Positions 24,293 through 33,442 of a DNA stretch of 64,000 bases are shown piece by piece. Positions within the stretch are counted from its first letter, which is position 1. The number at the start of each line of letters is the position of its first letter. The stretch is from Notolepis coatsorum (Eukaryota > Chordata > Actinopteri > Aulopiformes > Paralepididae). The translations under genes and the position numbers were made by a program. The notes beneath the pieces are model-generated. The model searched no databases, was not told the DNA's origin, and saw only the letters and a list, made by a program, of their open reading frames with translations. The stretch lies in NCBI GenBank assembly GCA_963971535.1, contig OZ020587.1:161580350-161644349 (forward strand), given 5' to 3'.

Positions 24293-25275
24293 GGTTAATT
24301 GCCAGACCCAAGATATCTCAGGGTTTGGTTGTTTTTTCTTTTATTTGCTATTTTTATTCATTATTCATCCATTGACCTCGGTGTTGCCATATGAAAGGAT
24401 TTTGAGATCGCCAAAGTGCAATACCGGCCGCATCCTGCCAGATGGCAGTGTCGCCCAACCTTTGAAACCTTATATCTAACACTGTGTTACACTCAAATGT
24501 CCCCGGGCGCTATATATTGACGGAGCCGATTAAGTCGCTTCATCCGAGCACTTCCAAACGCATCTGGCACACTATCCATAAGTTGTGCCAAATTATGTCC
24601 GGGACCAGATGGACACCAATACTGGAAATCGCGATCAGACAATTGGAATATTCTTTTTGGAATCTCCCCGACCACAGGTAAGGCCTATCTGACATCAATT
24701 TCAGCTTGATCCAACAATGTTTTGATACCGATCCAGCTGATCAGCATTTTTAGTGTTCAATACGAATGCCGTTACTGGCAATCAAAGCATCAGAAATGCC
24801 CCCCCCCCCCCCCCCCCCTTTCATGCATTCATGATGAAACATAATACCTACAGTATTATACAGTACATTTGATTTGGAAATAGTCCAGGCAAGAAATGCC
24901 AATGCTTATAGTAGAATTCACGTAGCACCCTATAACTCGCTTCCCCGGAATTATCCCGGATCACTCTGAAATTGTACTTATATTCACTAATGCACGACGT
25001 ATGCATGAAAAAATTATCTCTTTTTTGCATCTTGGACGGAAGAAAGTCAGTGTCAAATGACCATAGTATTGTCCCCCCATAGCTATAATATAGAATATAG
25101 ATCTAGCTCTACAAACAAGGTGACTCACTCCTATCTTTTAAAGCGTGGCATAGCTAAAAAATATGAGAAAAAAATAAACAGTGTAAACAACATGATTAAC
25201 TGTGAACCCGGCCGGACGCCTCTCGTCGCCCGGCCCGGTGGGTTCTGGCCCGGTGGGTTCTGGCTCTGTACTCAC

Positions 25276-25479
25276 AGGGAAGAGGCCCAGCTGCTCCTGC
25301 AGATCCTCCACCTCCTTCACCAGGTGCACGCAGCTCCTCCTGCCGCCGGGCGAGTGCCAGGCGCCGGTGTCCGTGCCGCGCCCGGGCCGGCAGGGCAGCA
25401 CGCTGTTGGCGAACTGTCTGCACAGCGGGCAGGTGAACTCCCCCTTGTCCACGGAGAAGCCCTGCAGCACCTGGTCGTT
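25276..25479 (-). CDS. ubr3: ubr3 exon: end of RING domain (CPLC) and following linker
   Basis: Minus-strand exon of 204 nt (68 codons, phase 0 at both ends). The acceptor is CCGTCCGTCAG before 25,479 and the donor GTGAGT after 25,276. It encodes [20 protein letters not shown] and then a Pro/Gly/Arg-rich linker ending in a helical, acidic stretch ([12 protein letters not shown]). CPLC supplies the last zinc ligands of the UBR-type RING. In the family, UBR3 is a large E3 ubiquitin ligase that transfers ubiquitin from an E2 to substrate proteins. The exon joins in phase to 36,035-36,145. Its polypyrimidine tract is a (CT)n microsatellite of about 100 nt. The gene name comes from recalled similarity to vertebrate UBR3; UBR1 and UBR2 have clearly different RING sequences. 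Confidence 0.88.
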
Positions 25480-25486
25480 CTGACGG

Positions 25487-25554
<68 letters not shown>

Positions 25555-25562
25555 AGAGACAC

Positions 25563-25593
<31 letters not shown>
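25487..25593. repeat. (GA)n microsatellite upstream of a ubr3 exon
   Basis: About 100 nt of nearly pure GA with a few ACA interruptions. On the minus strand it is (TC)n and ends within about 8 nt of the exon's AG acceptor, so it serves as, or replaces, the polypyrimidine tract. Confidence 0.95.
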
Positions 25594-25594
<1 letters not shown>

Positions 25595-26451
25595 GGGCTT
25601 TTTAGAGAAGGACGTACTCTGTATGATAGCACGATATATATACCGCATATTTACATTTATATTTACTGCATATATACATCCATATTTGTCTGAATATACC
25701 TGCATATAGCCCCTCTATACGTATACATCTGCTTATAACTCTGTATGATAGCAAGTACAATAATGCTGTATATACAGTATATATATATATTTATTATATA
25801 TATAATAAGTATATATTTTGTTTTTATTCTCACCGTATATTAGGGGTGTAACGGTACACGGAAGCCACGGTTCGGTACGTACCTCGGTTTTGGGGTCACA
25901 GTTCGGTACGATTTCGGTACACACAGGAAAACAATATTTATGATTATTATATATTTATAATAATTATTATAATAATTATTATTATATATAATTATTTTTT
26001 TATTAAGTTATACTTAGTTCCACCTAGGCTTGCTGCGGTAGTCAGTCAGTGATGATGGTGTCATTCTGTGTTCAGGGATCCACTTGAGTAAATTAATTGC
26101 CTACTGCCTCCACCCCCCACCGTATAGTTTCACTTTCACTTCTAGAGTAAATTTTACTTCACGTGACGCAGAGAAAGACTAGAGAAGAGATGCCATGTTA
26201 CACAACAATGAGAGGATTTATCACTATTTTGGATTTAAACATCGTAGCAGCTCGACTGGAAAGGAGCTCAAAAGGACCAGTCCAGATCAGGGGCGTTTTT
26301 AGGTTTAGAAAACATGTAGTTTTTTATAAATTAGTGTATGGTTTTGACAAGTGTTTAATTTAGCAAAGGATCTGAGGTGTTCTGATCATTGTGTGTGTGA
26401 TTGTGCTAATTGTGTGTTTTGAAACACCGGGCCCCGTTTTCAAAATCATGC
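25594..26451. other. AT-rich intron with a probable hAT-like fragment
   Basis: AT-rich sequence with TATA microsatellites. At 25,840-26,118 there is a probable hAT-type insertion: it begins TTAGGGGTGTAACGGTACAC and is flanked by ACCGTATA at 25,832-25,839 and 26,119-26,126. Its right end does not match the usual CCCCTA, so it may be degraded. No exon is seen. Confidence 0.45.
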
Positions 26452-26890
26452 TTAACACTTTCAGTGCCACCAGGTGGCGCCAGAGTTAGCGCTTGAATGC
26501 CACCATCCACTTTAATGTTAACGTTAATATCGCCTAATCTATGTTTTAAATTATGGCTGTGTCTAATCTGCCCGTCGCTTATCAAAGAATCCTTTTCCAG
26601 TCAGTGCTGTCAAGGCAGATTGGTTTTTTATCGCTTCATTTCCGTTTGAGAGCATTTTGAAAAGCACCAGTTTTGAGGTAAAAAAACAGCCCACTCTGGG
26701 CCATTCTGTGATAATCGCCTTTTACTGGAATATTCCGGAACGTTGATATTTGTCGGCCTATTTATGAATCGTTTTCAAATAAACGCTAGATGATCAATAT
26801 TATACATACACGCACGCCCATTCGAGCCGCGCGCTGATAATAGCCGTGGTCATTTCCTCATGGATTTTTACAGTGAAACCGATAGAGGAC

Positions 26891-27684
26891 TGTGACGGGG
26901 TCCACTCCCGAACTCCTTTGATTCTCTCATAAACAGGCGTAGTCGAAAGATCTCGTTGGTGGGTGTTTATTTCCCGCCTCCCAAAAGTGCAGAGGTGATA
27001 TAGTTTTACAAAAAATGTGAAAAGTGAAAGTAACGTAAACCAAAATACCCTATACTTACTATATCTAACAAAAGTGGAAAAAGAGAAAACAAATAAACAA
27101 AACAAAATATACTTAATACTTAACACTACACAAAGTCTAAATACACAATATACACTACTACTTCCACTACAAGCAATACCAACACGTTTTACTAGGGATC
27201 CTGGTTACCTTCACTGTAACTCAGTCCATTCAAGACTGACGTCCCTGGGCCAAAGCAGCTCTCTTGTATCCAATAGCCCCTCCCACTAGGCTTTAAACAG
27301 GATGTACATATTATTATTCTTTTTAACACATTAAACCAATTCCTACACACAAAATATATATCCTCCACTATATCACATAACTTCCAACTGTTTTAAATTA
27401 CAGATAACCAAGTAAACAGTACAATACAATCATATCGCTCACGTGACGATTACCTTGCGTCAACCCCTCCCATTTAACCTGCCGGATATGTGTGCTTCTG
27501 CTTGGCCAACACGTCAACCTAGGAGTGCCGAGCGAAGCGAATGCATCATGACTGTGAGTAATAAATGTGATGTGATGAATGAATGTCTTGCTGTATGAAC
27601 GTCATTCTGCTATAACAACGGAAACGGAATGAAATGATTGTGCGCATTCGGACATCCTACGAAAGCTGACAAGAGGGAATGTTT

Positions 27685-27746
<62 letters not shown>

Positions 27747-27911
27747 GCTCCGCGGCATATGGCGTGTGTGCGTTCCCATGTGCGCTGTCCACATGAAACG
27801 CACCACATTACATTATACGGTTATGGTATATGGAAAGACAGACAATGAGTGTGTGTGTATGTACAGTATGCGCACTGCCCGCAAAGTCAGTGACTGAGCC
27901 GCACCGTCACA
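26891..27911 (-). repeat. 3' LTR
   Basis: 1,021 bp, TG...CA ends. Contains a (TG)n tract of about 57 nt at 27,688-27,744, longer than in the other LTR, and a 7-nt insertion near 27,116-27,123. The last codons of pol and its stop (27,887-27,889) lie inside this LTR. Confidence 0.95.
27679..27744. repeat. (TG)n microsatellite within the 3' LTR
   Basis: A TG run roughly twice as long as its counterpart at 33,247-33,275 in the 5' LTR. The length has diverged since insertion or is affected by assembly error. Confidence 0.95.
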
Positions 27912-29827
27912 TCATCCCTCTCCTCCTCGAGGTTGGTGATGTGCGGCAACCTGGATAGGTAATCTGCCACCACATTGGTCTTGCCCGATCGGTGTCGGAT
28001 GTTAAACTTAAATGGCTGGAGTGAGAGGTACCATCGGGTAAGGCGGCTGTTGTGGTCCCTCATGGAGTTGATCCAGGTAAGAGCTCGGTGGTCCGTTTCC
28101 AGGTCAAATTCCCGTCCAAGCAGGTAGTACTGCAGACTCTCCAGCGCCCACTTAATGGCCAAGCCCTCCTTTTCCACTGTGGAATACCTGGTCTCCGGTG
28201 GCTTCAGCTTGCGGCTCAGGTATAGGATTGGATGTTCTTCCCCAGGGTCTCCTTGGGCCAAAACCGCTCCAAGGCCAACTTCGGATGCATCCACCTGTAC
28301 CAGAAATCTTCTGGTGAAGTCCGGGCTCTTGAGGACAGGGGAAGAACATGGGTGGGATTTCAATGCTTTGAAAGCCGTTTCACACTCCTCTGACCAGTTT
28401 ACTGGATTCTTCTGGTCCTTATTGGTCAGTGCTGTAAGTGGGGTTGCAATGGTTGCAAACTGGGGCACAAAACGTCGGTACCAGCCAGCCAATCCCAGGA
28501 AGGACCGTACTTCCTTCTTGGTCCGAGGTCGAGGGGAGTTTTGGATAGCTTCCACCTTATCCACTTGCGGACGCACCTCACCCCGTCCTAGCAGGTAGCC
28601 CAGGTACCGTGTCTCCTGCTGTGCCCACTCACACTTGGCAAGGTTGAGTGTCAATCCCGCCTTTCGGATTCTTCCCAGCACCAGTGACACATCTTGGACA
28701 TGCTCCTCCCAAGTCGCACTGAAGATGACCACATCATCCAGGTATGCTGCACTGCAGTGGTCACACCCCTGGAGGACTCTGTCCATCAGTCTTTGGAAGG
28801 TGGCTGGTGCTCCATGAAGTCCAAAGGGCATCACTGTGAACTGGTACACGCCAGCTGGTGTTCGGAATGCTGTATATGGCCGACACGACTTCTCCAGCGG
28901 GACCTGCCAGTATCCTTTACAGAGATCCAGGGTTGTGATGTATCTGGCAGCTCCGATCTTCTCCAGTAAGTCGTCAATCCTTGGCATGGGGTAGGCATCA
29001 AACTCAGAGATGGCATTGAGCTTCCTGAAGTCAATGCATATCCTGAGTGAACCATCTTTTTTAAAGACAATGACTACCGGACTGCACCATTCTGAGTTAG
29101 AAGGTTCAATCACTCCGAGCTTCAACATCTCCTCTATCTCCAGTCGCAGCTTTTCCACCAGCTGTTGGGGGACACGGTAGGGACGTTGCCGGATTGGCCG
29201 TCCATCTTTTAGGCAAACTACATGCTCAATGAGGGTGGTTTTTCCTGGCCTGGCAGCAAAGAGGGATGGAGACTCCTGGAAGACCTGGAGGAGCTGTGCA
29301 GCTTGCTCTAGAGTTAGATGTACTAAGACAGGGGTAGCAGTTGTAGTTAGAGCTCTCAGTCCTGTCTCCACTTCCTCTTCCACGTCCACCTCCCTCACCA
29401 GCAGAGCTGTTCCTGGCGCCTGGATTGGACGTTCCTTCCATTGTTTCAGGAGGTTCACGTGATAAGTCTGTTTCTGTTTCTTCTTGTCCGGGTGATGGAC
29501 CTCATATGTGACAGGACCCATATTGCGGGTGATGAGGTATGGCCCTTGCCATTTCGCCAAGAGCTTGCTGTTGGACGAAGGGAGGAGCAATAGGACTTTT
29601 TGGCCAGTCTGTAGCTCACGGTGCCTGGCCTGTTGGTCATACCAGGCCTTCTGACCTTTCTGGGCCTCACGCAGGTTGACCTCTGCCTCCTCCTGGTATC
29701 CGGCCAGCCGATCCCTCATCTCCAGCACAAACTGCACCACCCCTCTGTCACTCGAATGGGTGGAAGGACCCTCCCAGCCCTTTCGGAGCAGATCCAACGG
29801 TCCCTGTACCTCCCAGCCATACAACAG
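27887..29827 (-). CDS. Gmr1-type pol, downstream part: integrase C-terminus, RT, RNase H
   Basis: In frame with the upstream gag-pol ORF but separated from it by one TAA at 29,828-29,830. Residue numbers count from 29,824. 1-130 is the integrase C-terminus with a GPY motif (94-96). 195-415 is reverse transcriptase, with the palm motif YLDD at 361-364 (about 28,733-28,744) and the MPFGLHGAPATFQRLMD stretch. 420-480 is the connection region. 505-625 is RNase H: candidate catalytic acids D512 (VDAS), E553 (EKEG), D578 (TDHR) and D621, within HRSGKTNVVADYLSR. The stop lies within the 3' LTR. The products would copy element RNA into DNA. RT placed after integrase is the Gmr1-group signature. No other break is seen, so this half looks intact. 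Confidence 0.95.
   Translation of the reverse strand: MLYGWEVQGPLDLLRKGWEGPSTHSSDRGVVQFVLEMRDRLAGYQEEAEVNLREAQKGQKAWYDQQARHRELQTGQKVLLLLPSSNSKLLAKWQGPYLITRNMGPVTYEVHHPDKKKQKQTYHVNLLKQWKERPIQAPGTALLVREVDVEEEVETGLRALTTTATPVLVHLTLEQAAQLLQVFQESPSLFAARPGKTTLIEHVVCLKDGRPIRQRPYRVPQQLVEKLRLEIEEMLKLGVIEPSNSEWCSPVVIVFKKDGSLRICIDFRKLNAISEFDAYPMPRIDDLLEKIGAARYITTLDLCKGYWQVPLEKSCRPYTAFRTPAGVYQFTVMPFGLHGAPATFQRLMDRVLQGCDHCSAAYLDDVVIFSATWEEHVQDVSLVLGRIRKAGLTLNLAKCEWAQQETRYLGYLLGRGEVRPQVDKVEAIQNSPRPRTKKEVRSFLGLAGWYRRFVPQFATIATPLTALTNKDQKNPVNWSEECETAFKALKSHPCSSPVLKSPDFTRRFLVQVDASEVGLGAVLAQGDPGEEHPILYLSRKLKPPETRYSTVEKEGLAIKWALESLQYYLLGREFDLETDHRALTWINSMRDHNSRLTRWYLSLQPFKFNIRHRSGKTNVVADYLSRLPHITNLEEERDDVTVRLSH
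27912..27928 (-). promoter_or_regulatory. Polypurine tract for plus-strand priming
   Basis: On the minus strand GAGGAGGAGAGGGATGA directly precedes the 3' LTR. This is the expected place and composition for a retrotransposon polypurine tract. It is also coding, giving the Glu/Glu/Glu/Arg/Asp stretch near the pol C-terminus. Confidence 0.8.
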
Positions 29828-32440
29828 TTAAAATGGTGAGAAACCTGTTGAGGCCTGGGGAACTTCTCGGTAGGCGAAGAGCAGAAATTGGAGCCAGCGA
29901 TCCCAGTCCTTGCCAGTGTCATCCACAAACTTCCGCAACATCCTCTTCAGCGTCTGGTTGAACCTTTCGACCAACCCATCAGTTTGCGGGTGGTAAGGGG
30001 TGGTCCTGATCGCTGAGATGCCCAATTGTTTGTGGAAGAGATGCATCAGCCTCGAGGTGAAGTTGGTCCCCTGGTCCGTCAAGATCTCATCTTGTATCCC
30101 CACTCTGGAGAACAGCTGTACCAAAGCCCGCAGAACCACGGGAGCGGTGATGGTGCGCAGGGGAAAGGCCTCTGGGAAACGGGTGGCGTAGTCACTCACA
30201 ACCAGGATGTACTGGTGTCCACCGCTGCTTTTCACCAGAGGGCCCACGATGTCCATAGCAATCGTGCGGAATGGAGTAGAGATGACAGGGAGTGGCTGGA
30301 GGAAAGCTCGGTCAGATTTGCGGGCAGGGCATGTTTTCTGACATGTGGGGCATGTGGCGCAATATTGATCAATGTCAGTGTACATGCAGGGCCAATAAAA
30401 GCGTGCACTAACCCGTAAAAATGTTTTATGGCGGCCAAGATGGCCGGCCCATGGGAGGGTGTGTGCTAGGTGCATGACCAGTCCTCTACAGCTAGCAGGC
30501 ACCACAAGACGTCTGTGGTCATCTGTAACTTTGTATAACACGTTATTATCAACAATGAACATTTCCCTTCCCACACAATTTGTTTTGGTCTCTTCTACCA
30601 CTTGCATAAACAACGGTTTCAAAGTCACATCTTCCCTCTGTATCACAGAAATATTGTCAGGCACTTCCCACATTTTGTCTGTTGGTTCAGGTTCGGTAGA
30701 TTTTAGCTGCTTCTCAAAGCTGCGTTGGCGCCGAGATTTTTTTGGCCCCTTATTGCCACCCTCACACAGACTACTGTCAACATCTGGGAGTGGTTGGACT
30801 CCAGCCTTTGCCTGGGCTCGAGTTATCACAGGACACACAACATCTCCCCTCTTCTCCGAGACAGTTTGGACTGGCAATTCTGTCTCCTGCAGTAAATCCA
30901 CCAGTATCGGTAAATCTCTCCCCAATATGAGATCTACCGGCAAATTGTCTACCACTCCAACAGTTAATAGGTAAGGCTGGTTCTCAAGGGTAACAGTTAT
31001 CTCTGTTTTGGGGTACAGATGCTTATCCCCATGCACACACAACACATCTGCTTGGCGGCTATAGTCCACACTGCCTACTGGTACTATACTGCGTTTCACA
31101 AATGACATAAAGCTACCAGTGTCCAACAGAGCAGTAACCTGGCGGCCATTAACAGTCACAGTCCTATAGTGCTGAGCTTGCACTTCCTTATCCCCCGTAG
31201 TCTCCACCTCAGGCCGGGGTGCATAGCAAGCGCCTGTGGCCTTAGCTTTGCGTATGGGACACTCAGAAGCTTTGTGGCCCGACTGCTGGCAATAGTAACA
31301 CACAAAGTCAAAGTCCTTACCGGCTGATCGTTGGTTTGGGGCAGAGCTGGGGTTACCTGGAGGTTCCTGGTTATACCTTCGCGGTGCAGGCTTTAGATAG
31401 GGTGGCTGGAGCAACTGCCGGGGTTCTGCACTGGTGGAGCGTACAGCTGGTCCTCCTCTTCGAGCGTTGACGAACTGTAGAGCCAGTTTAGCAGCTGCCA
31501 GTCCCTCCCCTGGCTCATGCTCCTTCACCCATGTCCTCACCTCGGAGGGAAGTAGCAGGAGTAACTGCTCCAAGATGATCGCCTCTCCAACCTCCTCCTT
31601 GCTGTGCTGCTCGGGCCGAATCCAGCGACGGTAGAGCCCCTTCAGGCGGTGATAGGTCTCTGTGGGGTTCTCTCCCGATGGTACCGCAGTGGACCGGAAC
31701 TTCTGCCGGTACGTCTCTGGAGAGATGTCAAACTTCATCAGCAGTGCCGTCTTCAGGTCTGCATAGCAGTGGGCTCTTTCCTCATCCATCGCCGTGTAGG
31801 CCTCCAATGCCTTCCCGGACAGCAGTGGCACGAGTCGGCATGCCCACTCACTTTCCGCCCAGTTCCATGTTCTAGCCATGCGCTCAAAACGTAACAGGTA
31901 GTTCTCAATGTCCTCACCCATCAAAAATTGGGGAATTTTAGGCTCATTATAGTGCCTCCAATCTGGCCTTGACTGCTCCGGCCTACTGACTGAGTCAGGA
32001 AACTGCAGAGAGGGTGCCACTGATGGTGCATCCTGGTACCCACGCCGGGGTGCAGGTGTTGGCGGGTCAAGTCTGGGGTTGCTTGCTGTCCCTGGAGTTG
32101 CAATAGGGTCATGCAAATTTTGGGCAGGCAGTGAAATATTTTGACGTTGCTGGGGAGCTGGTTGAACCAGTGGAAGAGAGGTCCGCAGGCCTCGAATCTC
32201 TGCCAGCAGGCCCTCCTCTCTCCTTTGCTGTCCTGCTAGGAAGTCTCTCATTATTACCAGCAGTTCTCCCCCTGGTCCACCGGTCGGCGCTGGGGCTGCA
32301 GCGCCCTTCTCGTCCTCCGGGTCTGTCTCCCAAGCCCGGTCGGTATCACTGGCTGCCGACTCCTCATCTCGCTCTTGTCTCTGGGAGCGCAGTCCGGCGC
32401 GCTGCCTGGGCAGGCGGGTTATCTTCTTTCGGCTAGCCAT
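29828..32440 (-). CDS. Gmr1-type gag-protease-integrase ORF
   Basis: 870 codons starting at ATG 32,440, only 18 nt inside the 5' LTR. The frame stays open upstream to 32,473, but the first ATG is chosen. Residues 1-160 are charged and Pro-rich. About 190-325 is the capsid C-terminal region resembling the vertebrate SCAN domain; published work derives SCAN from a Gmr1-like capsid. C381-X2-C-X4-H-X4-C394 is the zinc knuckle. The protease motif DTGS is at 440-443, and ILGRD at about 506-510 fits a retroviral-type aspartic protease. The integrase zinc site lies at about 660-700 (H660, H667, C697, C700). Catalytic D730, D789 and E825 give DDX35E. It ends at a TAA where related elements would continue into the integrase C-terminus, so this copy is interrupted or relies on readthrough. 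Confidence 0.95.
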   Translation of the reverse strand: MASRKKITRLPRQRAGLRSQRQERDEESAASDTDRAWETDPEDEKGAAAPAPTGGPGGELLVIMRDFLAGQQRREEGLLAEIRGLRTSLPLVQPAPQQRQNISLPAQNLHDPIATPGTASNPRLDPPTPAPRRGYQDAPSVAPSLQFPDSVSRPEQSRPDWRHYNEPKIPQFLMGEDIENYLLRFERMARTWNWAESEWACRLVPLLSGKALEAYTAMDEERAHCYADLKTALLMKFDISPETYRQKFRSTAVPSGENPTETYHRLKGLYRRWIRPEQHSKEEVGEAIILEQLLLLLPSEVRTWVKEHEPGEGLAAAKLALQFVNARRGGPAVRSTSAEPRQLLQPPYLKPAPRRYNQEPPGNPSSAPNQRSAGKDFDFVCYYCQQSGHKASECPIRKAKATGACYAPRPEVETTGDKEVQAQHYRTVTVNGRQVTALLDTGSFMSFVKRSIVPVGSVDYSRQADVLCVHGDKHLYPKTEITVTLENQPYLLTVGVVDNLPVDLILGRDLPILVDLLQETELPVQTVSEKRGDVVCPVITRAQAKAGVQPLPDVDSSLCEGGNKGPKKSRRQRSFEKQLKSTEPEPTDKMWEVPDNISVIQREDVTLKPLFMQVVEETKTNCVGREMFIVDNNVLYKVTDDHRRLVVPASCRGLVMHLAHTLPWAGHLGRHKTFLRVSARFYWPCMYTDIDQYCATCPTCQKTCPARKSDRAFLQPLPVISTPFRTIAMDIVGPLVKSSGGHQYILVVSDYATRFPEAFPLRTITAPVVLRALVQLFSRVGIQDEILTDQGTNFTSRLMHLFHKQLGISAIRTTPYHPQTDGLVERFNQTLKRMLRKFVDDTGKDWDRWLQFLLFAYREVPQASTGFSPF

Positions 32441-32456
32441 CACACTTCTGACACCA
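32439..32456 (-). promoter_or_regulatory. tRNA primer-binding site overlapping the gag ATG
   Basis: Two bases after the 5' LTR the minus strand reads TGGTGTCAGAAGTGTGAT. The leading TGG pairs with a tRNA CCA end. The last bases overlap the gag start codon at 32,440-32,438. The tRNA cannot be named from sequence alone. Confidence 0.75.
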
Positions 32457-32458
32457 TA

Positions 32459-33245
32459 TGTGACAGGGTCCACTCCCGAACTCCTTTGATTCTCTCATAA
32501 ACAGGCGTAGTCGAAAGATCTCGTTGGTGGGTGTTTATTTCCCGCCTCCCAAAAGTGCAGAGGTGATATAGTTTTACAAAAAATGTGAAAAGTCAAAGTA
32601 ATGTAAACCAAAATACCCTATACTTACTATATCTAACAAAAGTGGAAAAAGAGAAAACAAATAAACAAAACAAAATATACTTAATACTACACAAAGTCTA
32701 AATACACAATATACACTACTACTTCCACTACAAGCAATACCAACACGTTTTACTAGGGATCCTGGTTACCTTCACTGTAACTCAGTCCATTCAAGACTGA
32801 CGTCCCTGGGCCAAAGCAGCTCTCTTTTATCCAATAGCCCCTCCCACTAGGCTTTAAACAGGATGTACATATTATTATTCTTTTTAACACATTAAACCAA
32901 TTCCTACACACAAAATATATATCCTCCACTATATCACATAACTTCCAACTGTTTTAAATTACAGATAACCAAGTAAACAGTACAATACAATCATATCGCT
33001 CACGTGACGATTACCTTGCGTCAACCCCTCCCATTTAACCTGGCGGATATGTGTGCTTCTGCTTGGCCAACACGTCAACCTAGGAGTGCAGAGCGAAGCG
33101 AATGCATCATGACTGTGAGTAATAAATGTGATGTGATGAATGAATGTCTTGCTGTATGAACGTCATTCTGCTATAACAACGGAAACGGAATGAAATGATT
33201 GTGCGCATTCGGACATCCTACGAAAGCTGACAAGAGGGAATGTTT

Positions 33246-33277
<32 letters not shown>

Positions 33278-33442
33278 GCTCCGCGGCATATGGCGTGTGT
33301 GCGTTCCCATGTGCGCTGTCCACATGAAACGCACCACATTACATTATACGGTTATGGTATATGGAAAGACAGACAATGAGTGTGTGTGTATGTACAGTAT
33401 GCGCACTGCCCGCAAAGTCAGTGACGGAGCCGCACCGTCACA
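32459..33442 (-). repeat. 5' LTR
   Basis: 984 bp, TG...CA ends. It differs from the 3' LTR by a shorter TG run (33,247-33,275), a 7-nt indel and about seven substitutions seen by eye. It should contain the promoter and polyadenylation signal, but no TATA box or AATAAA was assigned with confidence. Confidence 0.95.

Larger units (their letters stand above)
21085..25082. repeat. Tandem duplication of about 1.95 kb, offset 2,039 bp
   Basis: 21,085-23,038 is repeated directly at 23,124-25,082, separated by 85 bp that match 19,723-19,797 in inverted orientation. The copies are almost identical: a few substitutions, and a C-run length difference near 22,760 and 24,800. Each copy carries the end of the 19,930 hAT element, the right end of element B, a complete 822-bp hAT element and further piggyBac-like sequence. 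The 121-codon frames at 21,395 and 23,434 are transposon sequence. Confidence 0.93.
26891..33442 (-). mobile_element. Complete Gmr1-type Ty3/gypsy LTR retrotransposon
   Basis: A 6,552-bp element on the minus strand with two near-identical LTRs (32,459-33,442 is the 5' LTR, 26,891-27,911 the 3' LTR). The ends are TGTGAC and GTCACA, and the 5-bp TSD is AGGAC (26,886-26,890 and 33,443-33,447). Gag and pol lie in one frame, broken by a single TAA. The domain order is gag, CCHC knuckle, protease, integrase, reverse transcriptase, RNase H: the Ty1/copia-like order known for the Gmr1 group of deuterostome Ty3/gypsy elements, first described from Atlantic cod. RT and integrase motifs are of Ty3/gypsy type. 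About seven substitutions between the LTRs (by eye) suggest a young insertion. There is no envelope-like frame. Confidence 0.95.

Noticed and set aside
25202-25605. Plus-strand frames of 93-182 codons at 25.2-25.6 kb
   Set aside because: They are antisense to a ubr3 exon with matching splice sites and phase, and they run into the GA microsatellite.
27602-27897. Small frames of Cys/Val or His/Thr repeats
   Set aside because: These are the (TG)n microsatellite in the LTR.
28155-32436. Plus-strand frames of 60-171 codons
   Set aside because: They are antisense shadows of the well-supported minus-strand gag-pol frame.
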